DNA of 23,140 bases. Origin: Streptosporangiaceae bacterium. GTDB lineage: Bacteria; Actinomycetota; Actinomycetes; Streptosporangiales; Streptosporangiaceae. The notes under the pieces are model-generated. The model was given only the letters and a program-made list of their open reading frames with translations, was not told where the DNA came from and ran no database searches. The position numbers and the translations under genes were made by a program. The stretch is taken from the NCBI GenBank assembly GCA_030040475.1, contig JASHTQ010000216.1:1-23140 (forward strand). The letters run 5' to 3'. How positions within the stretch are numbered: the first letter of the stretch is position 1; each line of letters begins with the position of its first letter. Shown piece after piece: positions 15,570-23,028 of this stretch.

Positions 15570-16238
15570 TTACTCCTGGCGGGGCGCCGGGGTCCTGCGG
15601 CTGATGATGATGGCGGTTATGACGATCCAGAGGAGTTCCAGGCCGAGGAAGATGCGCTCGTAGAGGCCGCCGGGAGCGTGGTGGTGCTTGAGTGCGGCGC
15701 CGAGCAGCAGGTAGGCGACGGCGCCGGCTATCGAGATGGCGAGCAGGACGGGCGCGGCGGGGCGCCAGGCCGGGTCCGACATGAGGTTGGCGGAGATCAC
15801 GATGGCGCCGATCGCGATGGCCGTGAACGCGATGAACGCGAGGACCAGGTGAACCACGCCGCTGCCGTGCTGTGGGGTGCCCTCGATGTCGTCGGCGAAG
15901 AACGCGAGCAGGCCGGAGCAGATCGCCCAGGTGACGAGCAAAGCCAGGCCGGTGCGGGTCCGGGAGCGGCCGTCGGCGCGAAGGACCTCAGCCAGGGCTA
16001 CGACCAGGGCCAGCGACAACGCACAGCGCAGCAGGAAGTTGATGTCCATCACCCAGAACCACGGGCCGCGACCGTAGTCGCTTTCCGCGTTGTAGATCAG
16101 GCTGTAGCCGGGCCGCAGGAACGCCAGCAGGACGTCGATGGCCACGTAGACGACGACCCCGGCGAGCGTGAGCCAGGCCAGTGGCTTCGCGCGGGACGGG
16201 GCGGGGCGCTGTCGCGGCGGTGAGACGGCGGTGGTCAT
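15570..16238 (-). CDS. DUF998 family integral membrane protein
   Basis: A 222-residue protein with about six membrane helices. The first (LAWLTLAGVVVYVAIDVLLA, residues 20-39) is followed by the DUF998 hallmark segment ESDYGRGPWFWVMDINFLLR (52-71), then helices near 74-88, 97-115, 128-150, 163-182 and 190-212. The biochemical role of DUF998 proteins is unknown; they sit in the cytoplasmic membrane. It is divergent from a MarR-family gene with a 112-bp shared control region, so MarR regulation is likely. AAAGGGG lies a few bases before the ATG at 16238. Confidence 0.85.
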   Translation of the reverse strand: MTTAVSPPRQRPAPSRAKPLAWLTLAGVVVYVAIDVLLAFLRPGYSLIYNAESDYGRGPWFWVMDINFLLRCALSLALVVALAEVLRADGRSRTRTGLALLVTWAICSGLLAFFADDIEGTPQHGSGVVHLVLAFIAFTAIAIGAIVISANLMSDPAWRPAAPVLLAISIAGAVAYLLLGAALKHHHAPGGLYERIFLGLELLWIVITAIIISRRTPAPRQE

Positions 16239-16315
16239 CGGGACCCCTTTCCCGTGGTTCCTTTCGAGGCGGGCGACCGTTGGCGGCGCGTCCGCCTAAC
16301 GTGCTCCCAGAAAGC

Positions 16316-16328
16316 GCAACCTAGTTGC
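16316..16328. promoter_or_regulatory. Candidate MarR operator
   Basis: GCAAC-CTA-GTTGC is a perfect 5-bp inverted repeat with a 3-nt centre, in the intergenic region of the DUF998/marR pair and 22 nt before the marR start. Size and symmetry suit MarR-family dimers, which often bind CAAC..GTTG-like sites close to their own promoter. Confidence 0.5.
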
Positions 16329-16350
16329 ATATCTTTAGTATGCTGGAGTT

Positions 16351-16827
16351 ATGGCCGCGAAGTCAAATGCCACGTACCGGTTCGGTGACCTGCTGGCGCT
16401 GACCAGGCAGAGCTGGCTCGGCCAGATGAGCAGCCGCCTGGAAAGGCTCGGTTACGCCGACTACCGGCGCACCGACGCGGCCGTGTTGCGGACGCTGTGG
16501 CGGGACCCGCAGCCGATCGGCCGGCTTGGCACGGTCCTCGGCGTGACCCGGCAGGCGGCGAGGAAGGTTGCCGACGGGCTCGAACAGCGGGGGTACGCCA
16601 CGACCGGACGGGACTCGCGCGACACGAGGCAGCTGAACGTCACCCTGACCCCGCTCGGCCGCGACTACGCCGTTGCGATCATCGCGGTGATCGCGGAGCT
16701 CAACCGCGAGGTCGCCGCGCGGGTCACCCCGGCCCAGCTCGCCGCCGCAGACGCCGTGCTGCGCGCCGCCCTTTTCGACGACAGCGCCAGGCAGCGGGCC
16801 GACCGGGTGCCGCGGCCTTCGGCATGA
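16351..16827 (+). CDS. MarR family transcriptional regulator
   Basis: A 158-residue winged-helix protein. The HTH lies about residues 55-80 (IGRLGTVLGVTRQAARKVAD) and the wing at 84-103 (TTGRDSRDTRQLNVTLTPLG), with the family's D-x-R-D-x-R basic tip. Flanking helices (12-35 and 105-145) form the dimer interface. It is likely to control itself and the divergent DUF998 membrane protein through the palindrome at 16316-16328. A -10-like TATGCT ends 6 nt before the ATG, so translation may be leaderless; GGAG at 16345-16348 is too close for normal ribosome binding. Confidence 0.9.
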   Translation: MAAKSNATYRFGDLLALTRQSWLGQMSSRLERLGYADYRRTDAAVLRTLWRDPQPIGRLGTVLGVTRQAARKVADGLEQRGYATTGRDSRDTRQLNVTLTPLGRDYAVAIIAVIAELNREVAARVTPAQLAAADAVLRAALFDDSARQRADRVPRPSA

Positions 16828-17148
16828 CCGTGCACTCGCCGGTGCTGCCGCGGCCTGATGGGACCTACCTGTAGGGATGTTGGCAGAGCTATCGAGCAGG
16901 CACGACCGCCGTCGGCCGTCGCCTTGAGTGCCGGCGGGCTTTGCCTTGGACGCGGGCGGGAGTCGCCCCGGCGCAGCGGGAGTCGCCTCGGCGCGGGCGG
17001 GCTGCGGTTGGGCGTGGGGCTTGGCTCGACAGTCACAGCATCATCGTTGGCATCGGCTGCCCCGCGGCGTACGGCATGGATGCCACAGCCAATATGCATG
17101 GTCGGGGCATCCACGCCCCATTCGGGGGCACGGGTGGGACTAACGGGG
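16828..17148. other. Gene-free interval with a 20-bp tandem repeat
   Basis: I see no convincing gene in these 321 bases between marR and the convergent methyltransferase. GCGGGAGTCGCC.CGGCGC. is present twice back to back (16956-16975 and 16976-16995, 18 of 20 identical). Short ATGC-rich palindromic pieces (GGCATGGATGCC-like) occur near 17080-17115. Some minus-strand frames are open but lack family features. Confidence 0.6.
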
Positions 17149-17922
17149 CTACTGGGACCCGGGACCGATGAGCGGAGCCGCGGTGACCGGCAAACCCGGC
17201 TTCTGCCAGACGGAGACGTGGCTGCGGCTTTCGCCGGTGAAGGGGGCGCGGGTCCAGTCGGCCCAGCGCTCCTTGAGGGTTAGGCCTGCCAGTCGGGCCA
17301 TCAGGTCGAGCTCGGACGGCCAGGCGTAGCGGAACGGGGCGGAGAAGGTCTGCAGCTGGCCGTCGGTCACCCAGTAGTGGTGGGAGTAGGCGACCTGCGT
17401 CGCGACGTCGTACTCCTCGAAGGCCAGGTGGGTGGGCGTGATGGTGAACGGGTGGACGGTCTCGCCGGGCGGCAGGCGGCGCAGCTCCGGGATGTACAGC
17501 TCGATGACGAAGAAGCCGCCCGGCTCTAGGTGCGCCGCGGCGTTGCGGAAGCAGTCGACCTGGGCGTCCTGGGTGGTCAGGTTCGCGATCGTGTTGCGGA
17601 TGAGGTAAACGAGGCGGAACGTGCCGTCGACCCCGATAGTGGCGAAGTCGCCGACCGTCGCGCCGACGGACTCGGCGCCCGGCTCCGCCCGCAGCTGCAT
17701 GATCATGTCCGTGGACAGGTCGATGCCGTGGACCGCGACGCCGCACCGGCCGAGCGGGATCGCGATGCGGCCGGTGCCGACGCCGAATTCAAGGGCCGCG
17801 CCGCCGGCCGCCAGGCCGGCCAGGAAGCTCACCGTCGGCTCGATGACCTCGGGCCGGTAAAGCTCCGGCCATTTCTCCCGGTAGGTGGCGGCGATCCGCT
17901 CGTCGAAGTAGTTCGCGGGCAC
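17149..17922 (-). CDS. Class I SAM-dependent methyltransferase
   Basis: A 257-residue Rossmann-fold methyltransferase. After an N-terminal segment (YFDERIAATYREKWPELYRP), motif I is clear (AALEFGVGTGRIAIPL) and an acidic ribose-binding position follows (VHGIDLSTDMI). Then come motif II/III regions (FRLVYLIRNTIANL, LEPGGFFVIEL). The C-terminal half is beta-rich and similar to small-molecule methyltransferases of unknown substrate. The GTG at 17922 is used because homology begins just there; there is no clear ribosome site, and no ATG exists nearby in frame. The frame is open upstream to 18246, but that part is Arg-rich and looks non-coding. Cytoplasmic. Confidence 0.85.
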   Translation of the reverse strand: MPANYFDERIAATYREKWPELYRPEVIEPTVSFLAGLAAGGAALEFGVGTGRIAIPLGRCGVAVHGIDLSTDMIMQLRAEPGAESVGATVGDFATIGVDGTFRLVYLIRNTIANLTTQDAQVDCFRNAAAHLEPGGFFVIELYIPELRRLPPGETVHPFTITPTHLAFEEYDVATQVAYSHHYWVTDGQLQTFSAPFRYAWPSELDLMARLAGLTLKERWADWTRAPFTGESRSHVSVWQKPGLPVTAAPLIGPGSQ

Positions 17923-18212
17923 GAGGTCATTGTTTACAGGAAACCGCTGCCACGGCCATTCAATTAATCCGCGGCTGCGGGGGCAGGGGCGAACGCGGCG
18001 GCGGCGGCAGGGGCGAACGCGGCGGCGATGCGACGGCAGCGCTCGGGGTCTGCGGCGAGGCCGTTGTCGAGGCCCCAGAGCCAGTACGAAGGCCCGGGCG
18101 ACCGACTTGTCCCGGTCCAGGCGCGCCGTGCTCGGGCCGCTAGCGACCGCATCGGCGCGTTCCTGGCGTAACCTGCACGTATAGGGGGTCCTTCCGAGCC
18201 TGGAGGCCGCGG

Positions 18213-18542
18213 GTGAACCGGATCGAACGGCGGATACGGAAGACAATCAACCCGTATTCCACGGCGTTCGCCAGATGGTGGTGCCATTCGGCCCGGTACC
18301 TGCCCCTGATCAGGATTTTTTCGGGGACCAGCGGGGCGTCACGGCCACGGGTGCGCCGGGCCTGGGCGCTCGATCGGCCCATACCGGCCGCGACGATGGC
18401 GGCCAGGCGGGCGGCCATCGATGCGGTGCTGGCGAGCCAGCACGCCCGGGAGAAAAAGAACTTAATTTCTGAACGGGAGTGGTTTTACGGCCCGAGCCTG
18501 GGTGCCGAGGTAATCATCCTCGGAGCGACGCCGGCTCTATAG
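18213..18542 (+). CDS. Possible small basic protein (109 residues), uncertain
   Basis: A GTG at 18213 is preceded by GGAGG (18202-18206) at a good 6-nt spacing, and TATAGG near 18180 could serve as a -10. The product is Arg-rich (RIERRIRKTINPY) with a helical stretch (MAARRAAIDAVLASQHAR). No family is recognised. The last 25 codons run through copy B of the dispersed repeat, so the frame may be accidental. Third-position GC is high but lower than in neighbouring genes. Confidence 0.2.
   Translation: MNRIERRIRKTINPYSTAFARWWCHSARYLPLIRIFSGTSGASRPRVRRAWALDRPIPAATMAARRAAIDAVLASQHAREKKNLISEREWFYGPSLGAEVIILGATPAL
18467..18502 (+). repeat. Repeat family copy B
   Basis: Shares GAACGGG..GTGGT..TACGGCCCGAGCCTGGG with copies A and C, one base shorter than A in the middle. 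It is preceded by an AT-rich purine tract, as in copy A, but the left palindrome arm is degraded. A TATAGC hexamer lies 67 bp beyond GAACGGG. Confidence 0.7.
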
Positions 18543-18567
18543 CACTCGGGCGCGATTAGGATTTTAT

Positions 18568-18602
18568 TTCCGAACGGGCAGTGGTAGTACGGCCTGAGCC
18601 GG
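18568..18602 (+). repeat. Repeat family copy C, upstream of the CHAT gene
   Basis: TTCCGAACGGGCAGTGGT.GTACGGCCTGAGCCGG matches copy A at most positions. GAACGGG at 18572 is 84 bp before the ATG at 18656, almost the same distance as copy A to its gene (83 bp), and is 101 bp from copy B. TATTTT-rich sequence lies directly upstream. Confidence 0.75.
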
Positions 18603-18655
18603 CGCCTGCGGAGGCGGGTGGCGCGCCGTATGGTCCAGGTAGGGCGGGACTCACG

Positions 18656-21238
18656 ATGGTCGAAAGGCGCAGCGCGCTGATCATTGCCAGCGGAGCGTTC
18701 AGCGATGCGCGGCTGCCGCCGCTGTGGCGGCTTGCGGCCGCTGCCTCGGCTCTGGCCGAGGTGCTCGAGGATCCGGGCATCGGGGACTTCGACGTGCGGC
18801 GGCTGGTCAACGCGTCCGTCCAGGCCATCCGCGCGCGGCTGGCGGAGTTCTGCGCCGGGCGCGGGCCCGGCGATGTGCTGCTCGTGTACTACGCCGGCTA
18901 CGGGATCAGGGACGAGGCCGGCGAGCTGCATCTCGCGGCGGCGGACACCGTGCCCGGCCGGCTGGCGGCGACCGCGGTGGCCGGCGAGTTCGTCAGCCGG
19001 CAGCTCTCCTCCAGCGGCTCGCGGCAAGTCATGCTGCTGCTGGACTGCGCGGAGTACGTCGCGTTCCGGCCGGACCTGGTGACCAAGAGCGGTGGCGGGC
19101 CGGGGATCGAGCGGGAGTTCCGTGGCCCGGGCCGGACGGTGATCGCCGCGTTCGGCGGGCCCGGCTATGCGGCGGCGGGGCCGGCCCTCACCGCCGCCCT
19201 GGTGGAGGGGCTGCAGACGGGGGCGGCCGCCAGGGGCAGGGGCGGCCGGGTCGGGCTTGACGATCTGTATGAGTACGCGGCGCGCAGGGTACGGGAACTG
19301 CCCGCCGGCCAGGTGCCGAGCCTGGGGGCGGTGGACATGGCCGAGGGACTCTGTATCGCTCGTGCCGACGGCCGACCGGCCTCGTTCGGCGCGCCGCCGG
19401 CACGGTGGCCGGTGTCTGAGCCGACGCCTTGGCTGGCGCCTGGGCCGACGCCTGGACCGCCGGCGCCTGCGCCGGAGTCCCGCCCCGAGGTGCCGACGAG
19501 GGGGATTCCCGGGGGCATCGGCGAGCCGGGTCCGTCTTCGCCGGCCGGCCCTCGCTTCCTCGAGAGCGCGACCGCGGAACCGGCCACGCTGTTCTGGAAC
19601 ACCAGGTTCCCGCGCGACCCGGATGTCCTGGCCCTCCAGCCGCACCTGGTGGTGGCGGGCGTCGAATATCAGCTGGAGACGGGGCTGGGGCCGAAGGCGG
19701 AGCAGGGCGCCCTGACCAGCCCGCAGCCGACCTCGCGGCTACTGAACAGGCAGATACGGTACCGGCTCGAGGCGGAGAACGGCGAGTTCCGCCTCCCGTA
19801 CTCCGGGCAGTGGCAGAGCAAGGCCGAGAGCGCGACGATGACCTGCACGGCGGCCGGCTCGGACCTGTTCGTCGTCTATTACCGCGCCCGCCTGGCCGGC
19901 CCGGCGAGCATCAGGACGTCGCTGATCGTGGACAACGGGAGCGTCGATGAGCAGGACATCGAGCTCCAGGTGGTGGCCAGCGCCGCGGAGATCGCGGCCG
20001 TGTCGCGGCCGGTCGCGGCCGGCCTGCCGATCCGGTCGGTGGGCCACTCGGTGCAGGGGGCGCCGAGCACGGATTACAAGCTCGGCATCCGCCAGCACGG
20101 CGCCGATCTGTGGCACCGGGACGTCGTGGTCGAGGAGGTCGAGCAGCTGTCGCCCGAGCTGGCCGCGCAGCTCGCCGACATCGCCCGCACGCAGTACGAC
20201 CGCCTTCGTGAGGCATCGCGGCTGGCGTCGCTGCAGCGTGACCCGGACCGGCCGCTGCGGCTGACCGGCTCGGACGAGCTCAAGCTCCAGCTGGCCAAGG
20301 CGGGCGCCCAGCTGCACTACCACCTGTTCCGCTCCCCGACCCGGCCGATCTTCGGCGGGCTTCCGGCGGAGATGGGCGCGATCGCCGATTACCTCCGCGA
20401 CCGGGGAGACGAAGCGGCGCCGCCGCTGCTGCAGATTGTCGCCCGCGGCTACTCGCTGCCGTGGGGGCTGCTCTACGACCGGTCCGGTGACGGCGGCCGG
20501 GACCTGCGGTCCGCGGGCGACGTCGACCCCGCCGGATTCTGGGGACGGCGCTTCGACATCTACCGCTCGGTGAGATCGGTCGACCGCCCCACCTGGCGGG
20601 GACGGCGCCGCTGGGTGAAACCGGTGATAGGCGCCGACGTGCCGCGGAACGCCGAACAGCGCGCCTTCATCGGCACCCTGGCCGACCGCGGCGACGCCCA
20701 GCTCCGCGTCGAGGACACCGTCGTGACCGTGCCCGCCCTGAAGGACTGGGCGAGGAGCGGGCAGGACAGTGACTTGCTCTACGTGTTCTGCCACGCCAGG
20801 CTCGCGCACTATGACGACAGGGACGACGACGCCGACGCCGACTGGCTGGACCTCGGCGCCAGCGGCGCGGGTGAGCGGGTGGCCCTGGACGAGCTGGAAC
20901 GGTGCTGGGGACAGCCGCGGGAGAGCAACCCCATCGTGATCCTCAACGCGTGTTCTTCCGGGCGGCAGGACGGCATCTACGGGGCGCCGTTCGTCGACTT
21001 CTTCATGAAGAAGTGGGGGGCGCAGGCGTTCATCGGCACCGACTGGCCGATCAACGCGACGTTCGCCGACGTGTTCGGGCAGCGGCTGCTCGCGGAGATC
21101 GTGCGGCAGCGCCGGTCGCTGCGGGACGCCTTCCGCGTGGTCAGCGACGAGGCCGCCGCGGACGACAACTTCTTCCCGCTGATGTACGCGGTCTACGGGC
21201 TGAGCACCGTCCAGTTCACCGATCCGCCGTCAGCCTGA
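18656..21238 (+). CDS. Caspase-like (inactive) and CHAT protease fusion protein
   Basis: An 860-residue multidomain protein. Residues 1-235 follow the bacterial caspase-like (peptidase C14) pattern (SALIIASGAF, LLVYYAGYG, HLAAADT, LLLDCAEYVAF), but the catalytic His of the usual SGHG is Tyr82 and the Cys position of DCC is Ala132, so this domain should not cut. Residues 245-300 are a Pro/Gly linker. Residues 305-445 are a beta-rich module. A helical stretch (500-580) leads into a C-terminal CHAT protease domain (about 585-855) with His713 in YVFCHA and Cys766 in ILNACSSG, both in place, and GTDWPINATFAD. CHAT peptidases are caspase relatives used in defence and cell-death systems. ATG 18656 is chosen because the C14 domain starts there; the frame is open upstream to 18581. 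No signal peptide or TM. It overlaps the 3' end of the convergent beta-rich gene by 9 bp; I infer that this is its substrate. Confidence 0.82.
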   Translation: MVERRSALIIASGAFSDARLPPLWRLAAAASALAEVLEDPGIGDFDVRRLVNASVQAIRARLAEFCAGRGPGDVLLVYYAGYGIRDEAGELHLAAADTVPGRLAATAVAGEFVSRQLSSSGSRQVMLLLDCAEYVAFRPDLVTKSGGGPGIEREFRGPGRTVIAAFGGPGYAAAGPALTAALVEGLQTGAAARGRGGRVGLDDLYEYAARRVRELPAGQVPSLGAVDMAEGLCIARADGRPASFGAPPARWPVSEPTPWLAPGPTPGPPAPAPESRPEVPTRGIPGGIGEPGPSSPAGPRFLESATAEPATLFWNTRFPRDPDVLALQPHLVVAGVEYQLETGLGPKAEQGALTSPQPTSRLLNRQIRYRLEAENGEFRLPYSGQWQSKAESATMTCTAAGSDLFVVYYRARLAGPASIRTSLIVDNGSVDEQDIELQVVASAAEIAAVSRPVAAGLPIRSVGHSVQGAPSTDYKLGIRQHGADLWHRDVVVEEVEQLSPELAAQLADIARTQYDRLREASRLASLQRDPDRPLRLTGSDELKLQLAKAGAQLHYHLFRSPTRPIFGGLPAEMGAIADYLRDRGDEAAPPLLQIVARGYSLPWGLLYDRSGDGGRDLRSAGDVDPAGFWGRRFDIYRSVRSVDRPTWRGRRRWVKPVIGADVPRNAEQRAFIGTLADRGDAQLRVEDTVVTVPALKDWARSGQDSDLLYVFCHARLAHYDDRDDDADADWLDLGASGAGERVALDELERCWGQPRESNPIVILNACSSGRQDGIYGAPFVDFFMKKWGAQAFIGTDWPINATFADVFGQRLLAEIVRQRRSLRDAFRVVSDEAAADDNFFPLMYAVYGLSTVQFTDPPSA

Positions 21239-21973
21239 CCCCTCCAGCGGGTCGTCGGTGAACAAGTCGGCGGGATCGTTGTCGTCGAGGAGTTCGGCCT
21301 GCCAGCGGCCGAACACGCTCTTGCGCAGCTTGAGGCAGTGGTACAGCGGGGTACCCGGCTTGCATAGCGAGGTGTAGCCGTTGCCCTTCCAGCTCGAGGC
21401 CGTCCAGCCGAGGGAAGGCTTGGCGATCGTGACGCCGGCGATGACGTCGGCCGGGATGGCGGCGTTGGCGTGCAGGTCGAGCTCGGAGCCCTTCTCCGTG
21501 GCCACGGCCAGGGTGGCCGACTCGGCGGCGATCACCTCGACGACCAGGATCCAGTTCTGCTGCCACTCCCCCGACCTTGCCCTGTCGAGGATCGAGCTCC
21601 TGACCGAGGTCAGGTCCCTGATGCGGGACCTAGTGGCTGCGTCGTAGGCGAGGACGAAGCCCGCCTCGCTGGAGAAGGACAGCGAGAGCGTTGCCTGCAC
21701 GCCGATGCCGCCAGGCACCCCGGCGCCCGCGCCTGCCTGGCCGCCGGTCTTGCGCTGGCAGCCGCTGTAGTAGGTCTCCGAACCCGCGATCGCCTCGCTG
21801 TCGACCGTGTCCCGCGACCAGCCCGGCCAGTCGAACGCGTTGCCCAGCTGGACCGGCACGCCGTCGTCGCGCAGCTCGAAGTAGTCCCCCACCCGGATCG
21901 GGATGATCAGCGGGAACGCCCCGCGCCAGCCGGTCAGGTCGTAGACCAGCCGGTTGTACTCCGCGGCTACCAT
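21230..21973 (-). CDS. Beta-rich protein, candidate bacterial gasdermin-like pore former
   Basis: A 247-residue protein without signal peptide or stable TM helix. Its layout parallels the gasdermin pore domain: a hydrophobic N-terminal strand region (FPLIIPIRVGDYFELRDDG, about 20-38), then VQLGNAFDW. Two long amphipathic strands follow (GVQATLSLSFSSEAGFVLAY, 91-110), a polar helix (SRIRDLTSVRSSILDRA), then NWILVVEVIAAESATLAVAT (140-159), the position of the VVTEV-like strand in gasdermins. GVTIAKPSLGW and GTPLYHCLKLRK come next. The last 21 residues hold eight acidic side chains and could be a short autoinhibitory tail. Bacterial gasdermins are usually encoded beside caspase-like or CHAT-type proteases, as here. 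Against it: no Cys in the first few residues (first is Cys72), whereas some family members are lipidated there; and the pair is convergent, not an operon. Purely hypothetical status remains possible. Confidence 0.55.
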   Translation of the reverse strand: MVAAEYNRLVYDLTGWRGAFPLIIPIRVGDYFELRDDGVPVQLGNAFDWPGWSRDTVDSEAIAGSETYYSGCQRKTGGQAGAGAGVPGGIGVQATLSLSFSSEAGFVLAYDAATRSRIRDLTSVRSSILDRARSGEWQQNWILVVEVIAAESATLAVATEKGSELDLHANAAIPADVIAGVTIAKPSLGWTASSWKGNGYTSLCKPGTPLYHCLKLRKSVFGRWQAELLDDNDPADLFTDDPLEGSG

Positions 21974-22021
21974 TTCGGGCGCCTCTCATGCTCTACGCCG
22001 TAAGCGTACCGTCTGCCATTT

Positions 22022-22034
22022 CCCGCCTCGCGGG
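22022..22034 (-). terminator. Small hairpin after the acylphosphatase gene
   Basis: CCCGC (22022-22026) and GCGGG (22030-22034) form a 5-bp stem with a 3-nt loop, 8 nt past the acylphosphatase stop and 49 nt before the next minus-strand start. It is weak and has no T-run. Confidence 0.3.
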
Positions 22035-22042
22035 TTTCCGCG

Positions 22043-22309
22043 CTACCTGATCTGGAACGAGGCGAGGCCCTCCGGCGGCTCGGCCCGCACGGTGACGTCG
22101 GCCACGACGGCCATTCTCGGGCCGTGCCTGGCCCAGTCGAGCAGGTGCTGGACGTCGTCGGCCGGTCCCTCGAAGGCGGCCTCGACCCGGCCGTCCGGCA
22201 GGTTGCGTACCCAGCCCCGCACGCCGTGCTCGAGCGCCACGCGCCGGCAGCTGATGCGAAAGCCGACGCCCTGGACCTGGCCGGCGATCAGTACCCGGTA
22301 GCGGACCAC
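22043..22309 (-). CDS. acyP: Acylphosphatase
   Basis: An 88-residue enzyme of the usual small size that hydrolyses carboxyl-phosphate bonds of acyl phosphates in the cytoplasm. Both signatures are present: GQVQGVGFR (residues 10-18, phosphate-binding loop and catalytic Arg18) and GWVRNLPDGRVEAAFEG (31-47, catalytic Asn35). Start is GTG at 22309: TACTGT (22317-22322 on the minus strand) is followed by exactly 7 nt and the GTG, indicating a leaderless message. It is divergent from the hydrolase at 22327, with only 17 bp between start codons, and upstream of the gasdermin-like gene by 69 bp on the same strand, so some read-through is possible. Confidence 0.93.
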   Translation of the reverse strand: MVRYRVLIAGQVQGVGFRISCRRVALEHGVRGWVRNLPDGRVEAAFEGPADDVQHLLDWARHGPRMAVVADVTVRAEPPEGLASFQIR

Positions 22310-22326
22310 AGGAGCGACAGTAGAGC

Positions 22327-23028
22327 ATGGCGATCTTTGTGCTTGTGCATGGGGCGTGGGGTGGCGCGCACGGGTTCCGCAAGGTCCGCGGGCCGCTGCA
22401 GGCGGCCGGTCATTCGGTGTTCACGCCGAGCCTGACCGGCATCGGCGAGCGGGTGCACCTGACCGGGCCGCAGGTCTGCCTGACCACGCACGTCACCGAC
22501 GTGGTCAATACCGTGCTGTACGAGGACCTGGACGAGATCGTGCTGCTCGGCTTCTCCTACGGCGGGTTCGTGGTCACCGGGGCGCTGCAGCACATCGGGG
22601 ACCGGGTCCGGCACCTGGTCTACCTCGACGCGTTCGTGCCGGGGGACGGCGACACGGTCTATGACCACACCGGAGCCGCGGCGGGGCGCGGCCGGGTGAT
22701 CGGGCCGGGCGACGCCTGGCTGGTGCCGCCGGTGGCACGGGAGTTCGACGATCCGGCCGAGGCCGCCTGGGCCGGGCCGCGGCGCACCCCGCACCCGGTC
22801 GGCTGCTTTACCGAGCCCGTCCGGCTGGCGCGCCCGCTCGAGGACTACCCGTTCACCCGGACCTACATCAAGGCAACCGGAGAGCCGCGGGGCGCCGATG
22901 CGTTCTGGCTTGCCGCGGACCGGGCCAAGGCCTCACCCGCCTGGCGGTACCGGGAGATCGCCACCAACCACATGATCGCCAGCAACCGGCCCGAGGAGCT
23001 GACCGGGCTGCTGCTCGAACTGGCGTGA
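22327..23028 (+). CDS. Alpha/beta hydrolase (HGAWGG family esterase)
   Basis: A 233-residue alpha/beta hydrolase of the salicylate-esterase/pyrethroid-hydrolase-like group. It starts directly with the oxyanion-hole strand (FVLVHGAWGGAHGF, 4-17). The nucleophile Ser77 sits in GFSYGG, with Asp101 in YLDAFVPGDGD and His215 in ATNHMIASNRPEEL, the C-terminal NHM/SRPxEL motif being characteristic. A lid region lies about 105-190. Substrate unknown, cytoplasmic. AGGAGCG upstream is 11 nt from the ATG, a loose ribosome site. The gene ends 112 bp before the window edge; nothing recognisable lies in that last stretch. Confidence 0.9.
   Translation: MAIFVLVHGAWGGAHGFRKVRGPLQAAGHSVFTPSLTGIGERVHLTGPQVCLTTHVTDVVNTVLYEDLDEIVLLGFSYGGFVVTGALQHIGDRVRHLVYLDAFVPGDGDTVYDHTGAAAGRGRVIGPGDAWLVPPVAREFDDPAEAAWAGPRRTPHPVGCFTEPVRLARPLEDYPFTRTYIKATGEPRGADAFWLAADRAKASPAWRYREIATNHMIASNRPEELTGLLLELA

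Larger units (their letters stand above)
17923..18655. other. Long intergenic region with repeats and possible gene remnants
   Basis: These 733 bases contain no certain gene. A 24-bp unit beginning GGCAGGGGCGAACGCGGC is repeated twice in tandem (17981-18028). On the minus strand about 17964-18110 reads PSYWLWGLDNGLAADPERC then an Ala/Pro tail, which resembles the end of a lost protein. AT-rich patches occur at 18308-18316 and 18450-18470. Copies B and C of the GAACGGG repeat lie at the right end, and CCGAGG/CCTCGG (18505-18523) forms a hairpin between them. A possible small gene at 18213 is listed separately. Confidence 0.6.

Noticed and set aside
17923..18246. N-terminal extension of the methyltransferase to the ATG at 18246
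   Set aside because: The extra 108 residues are Arg-rich, unrelated to the fold, and cross a tandem repeat; homology starts at about the GTG at 17922.
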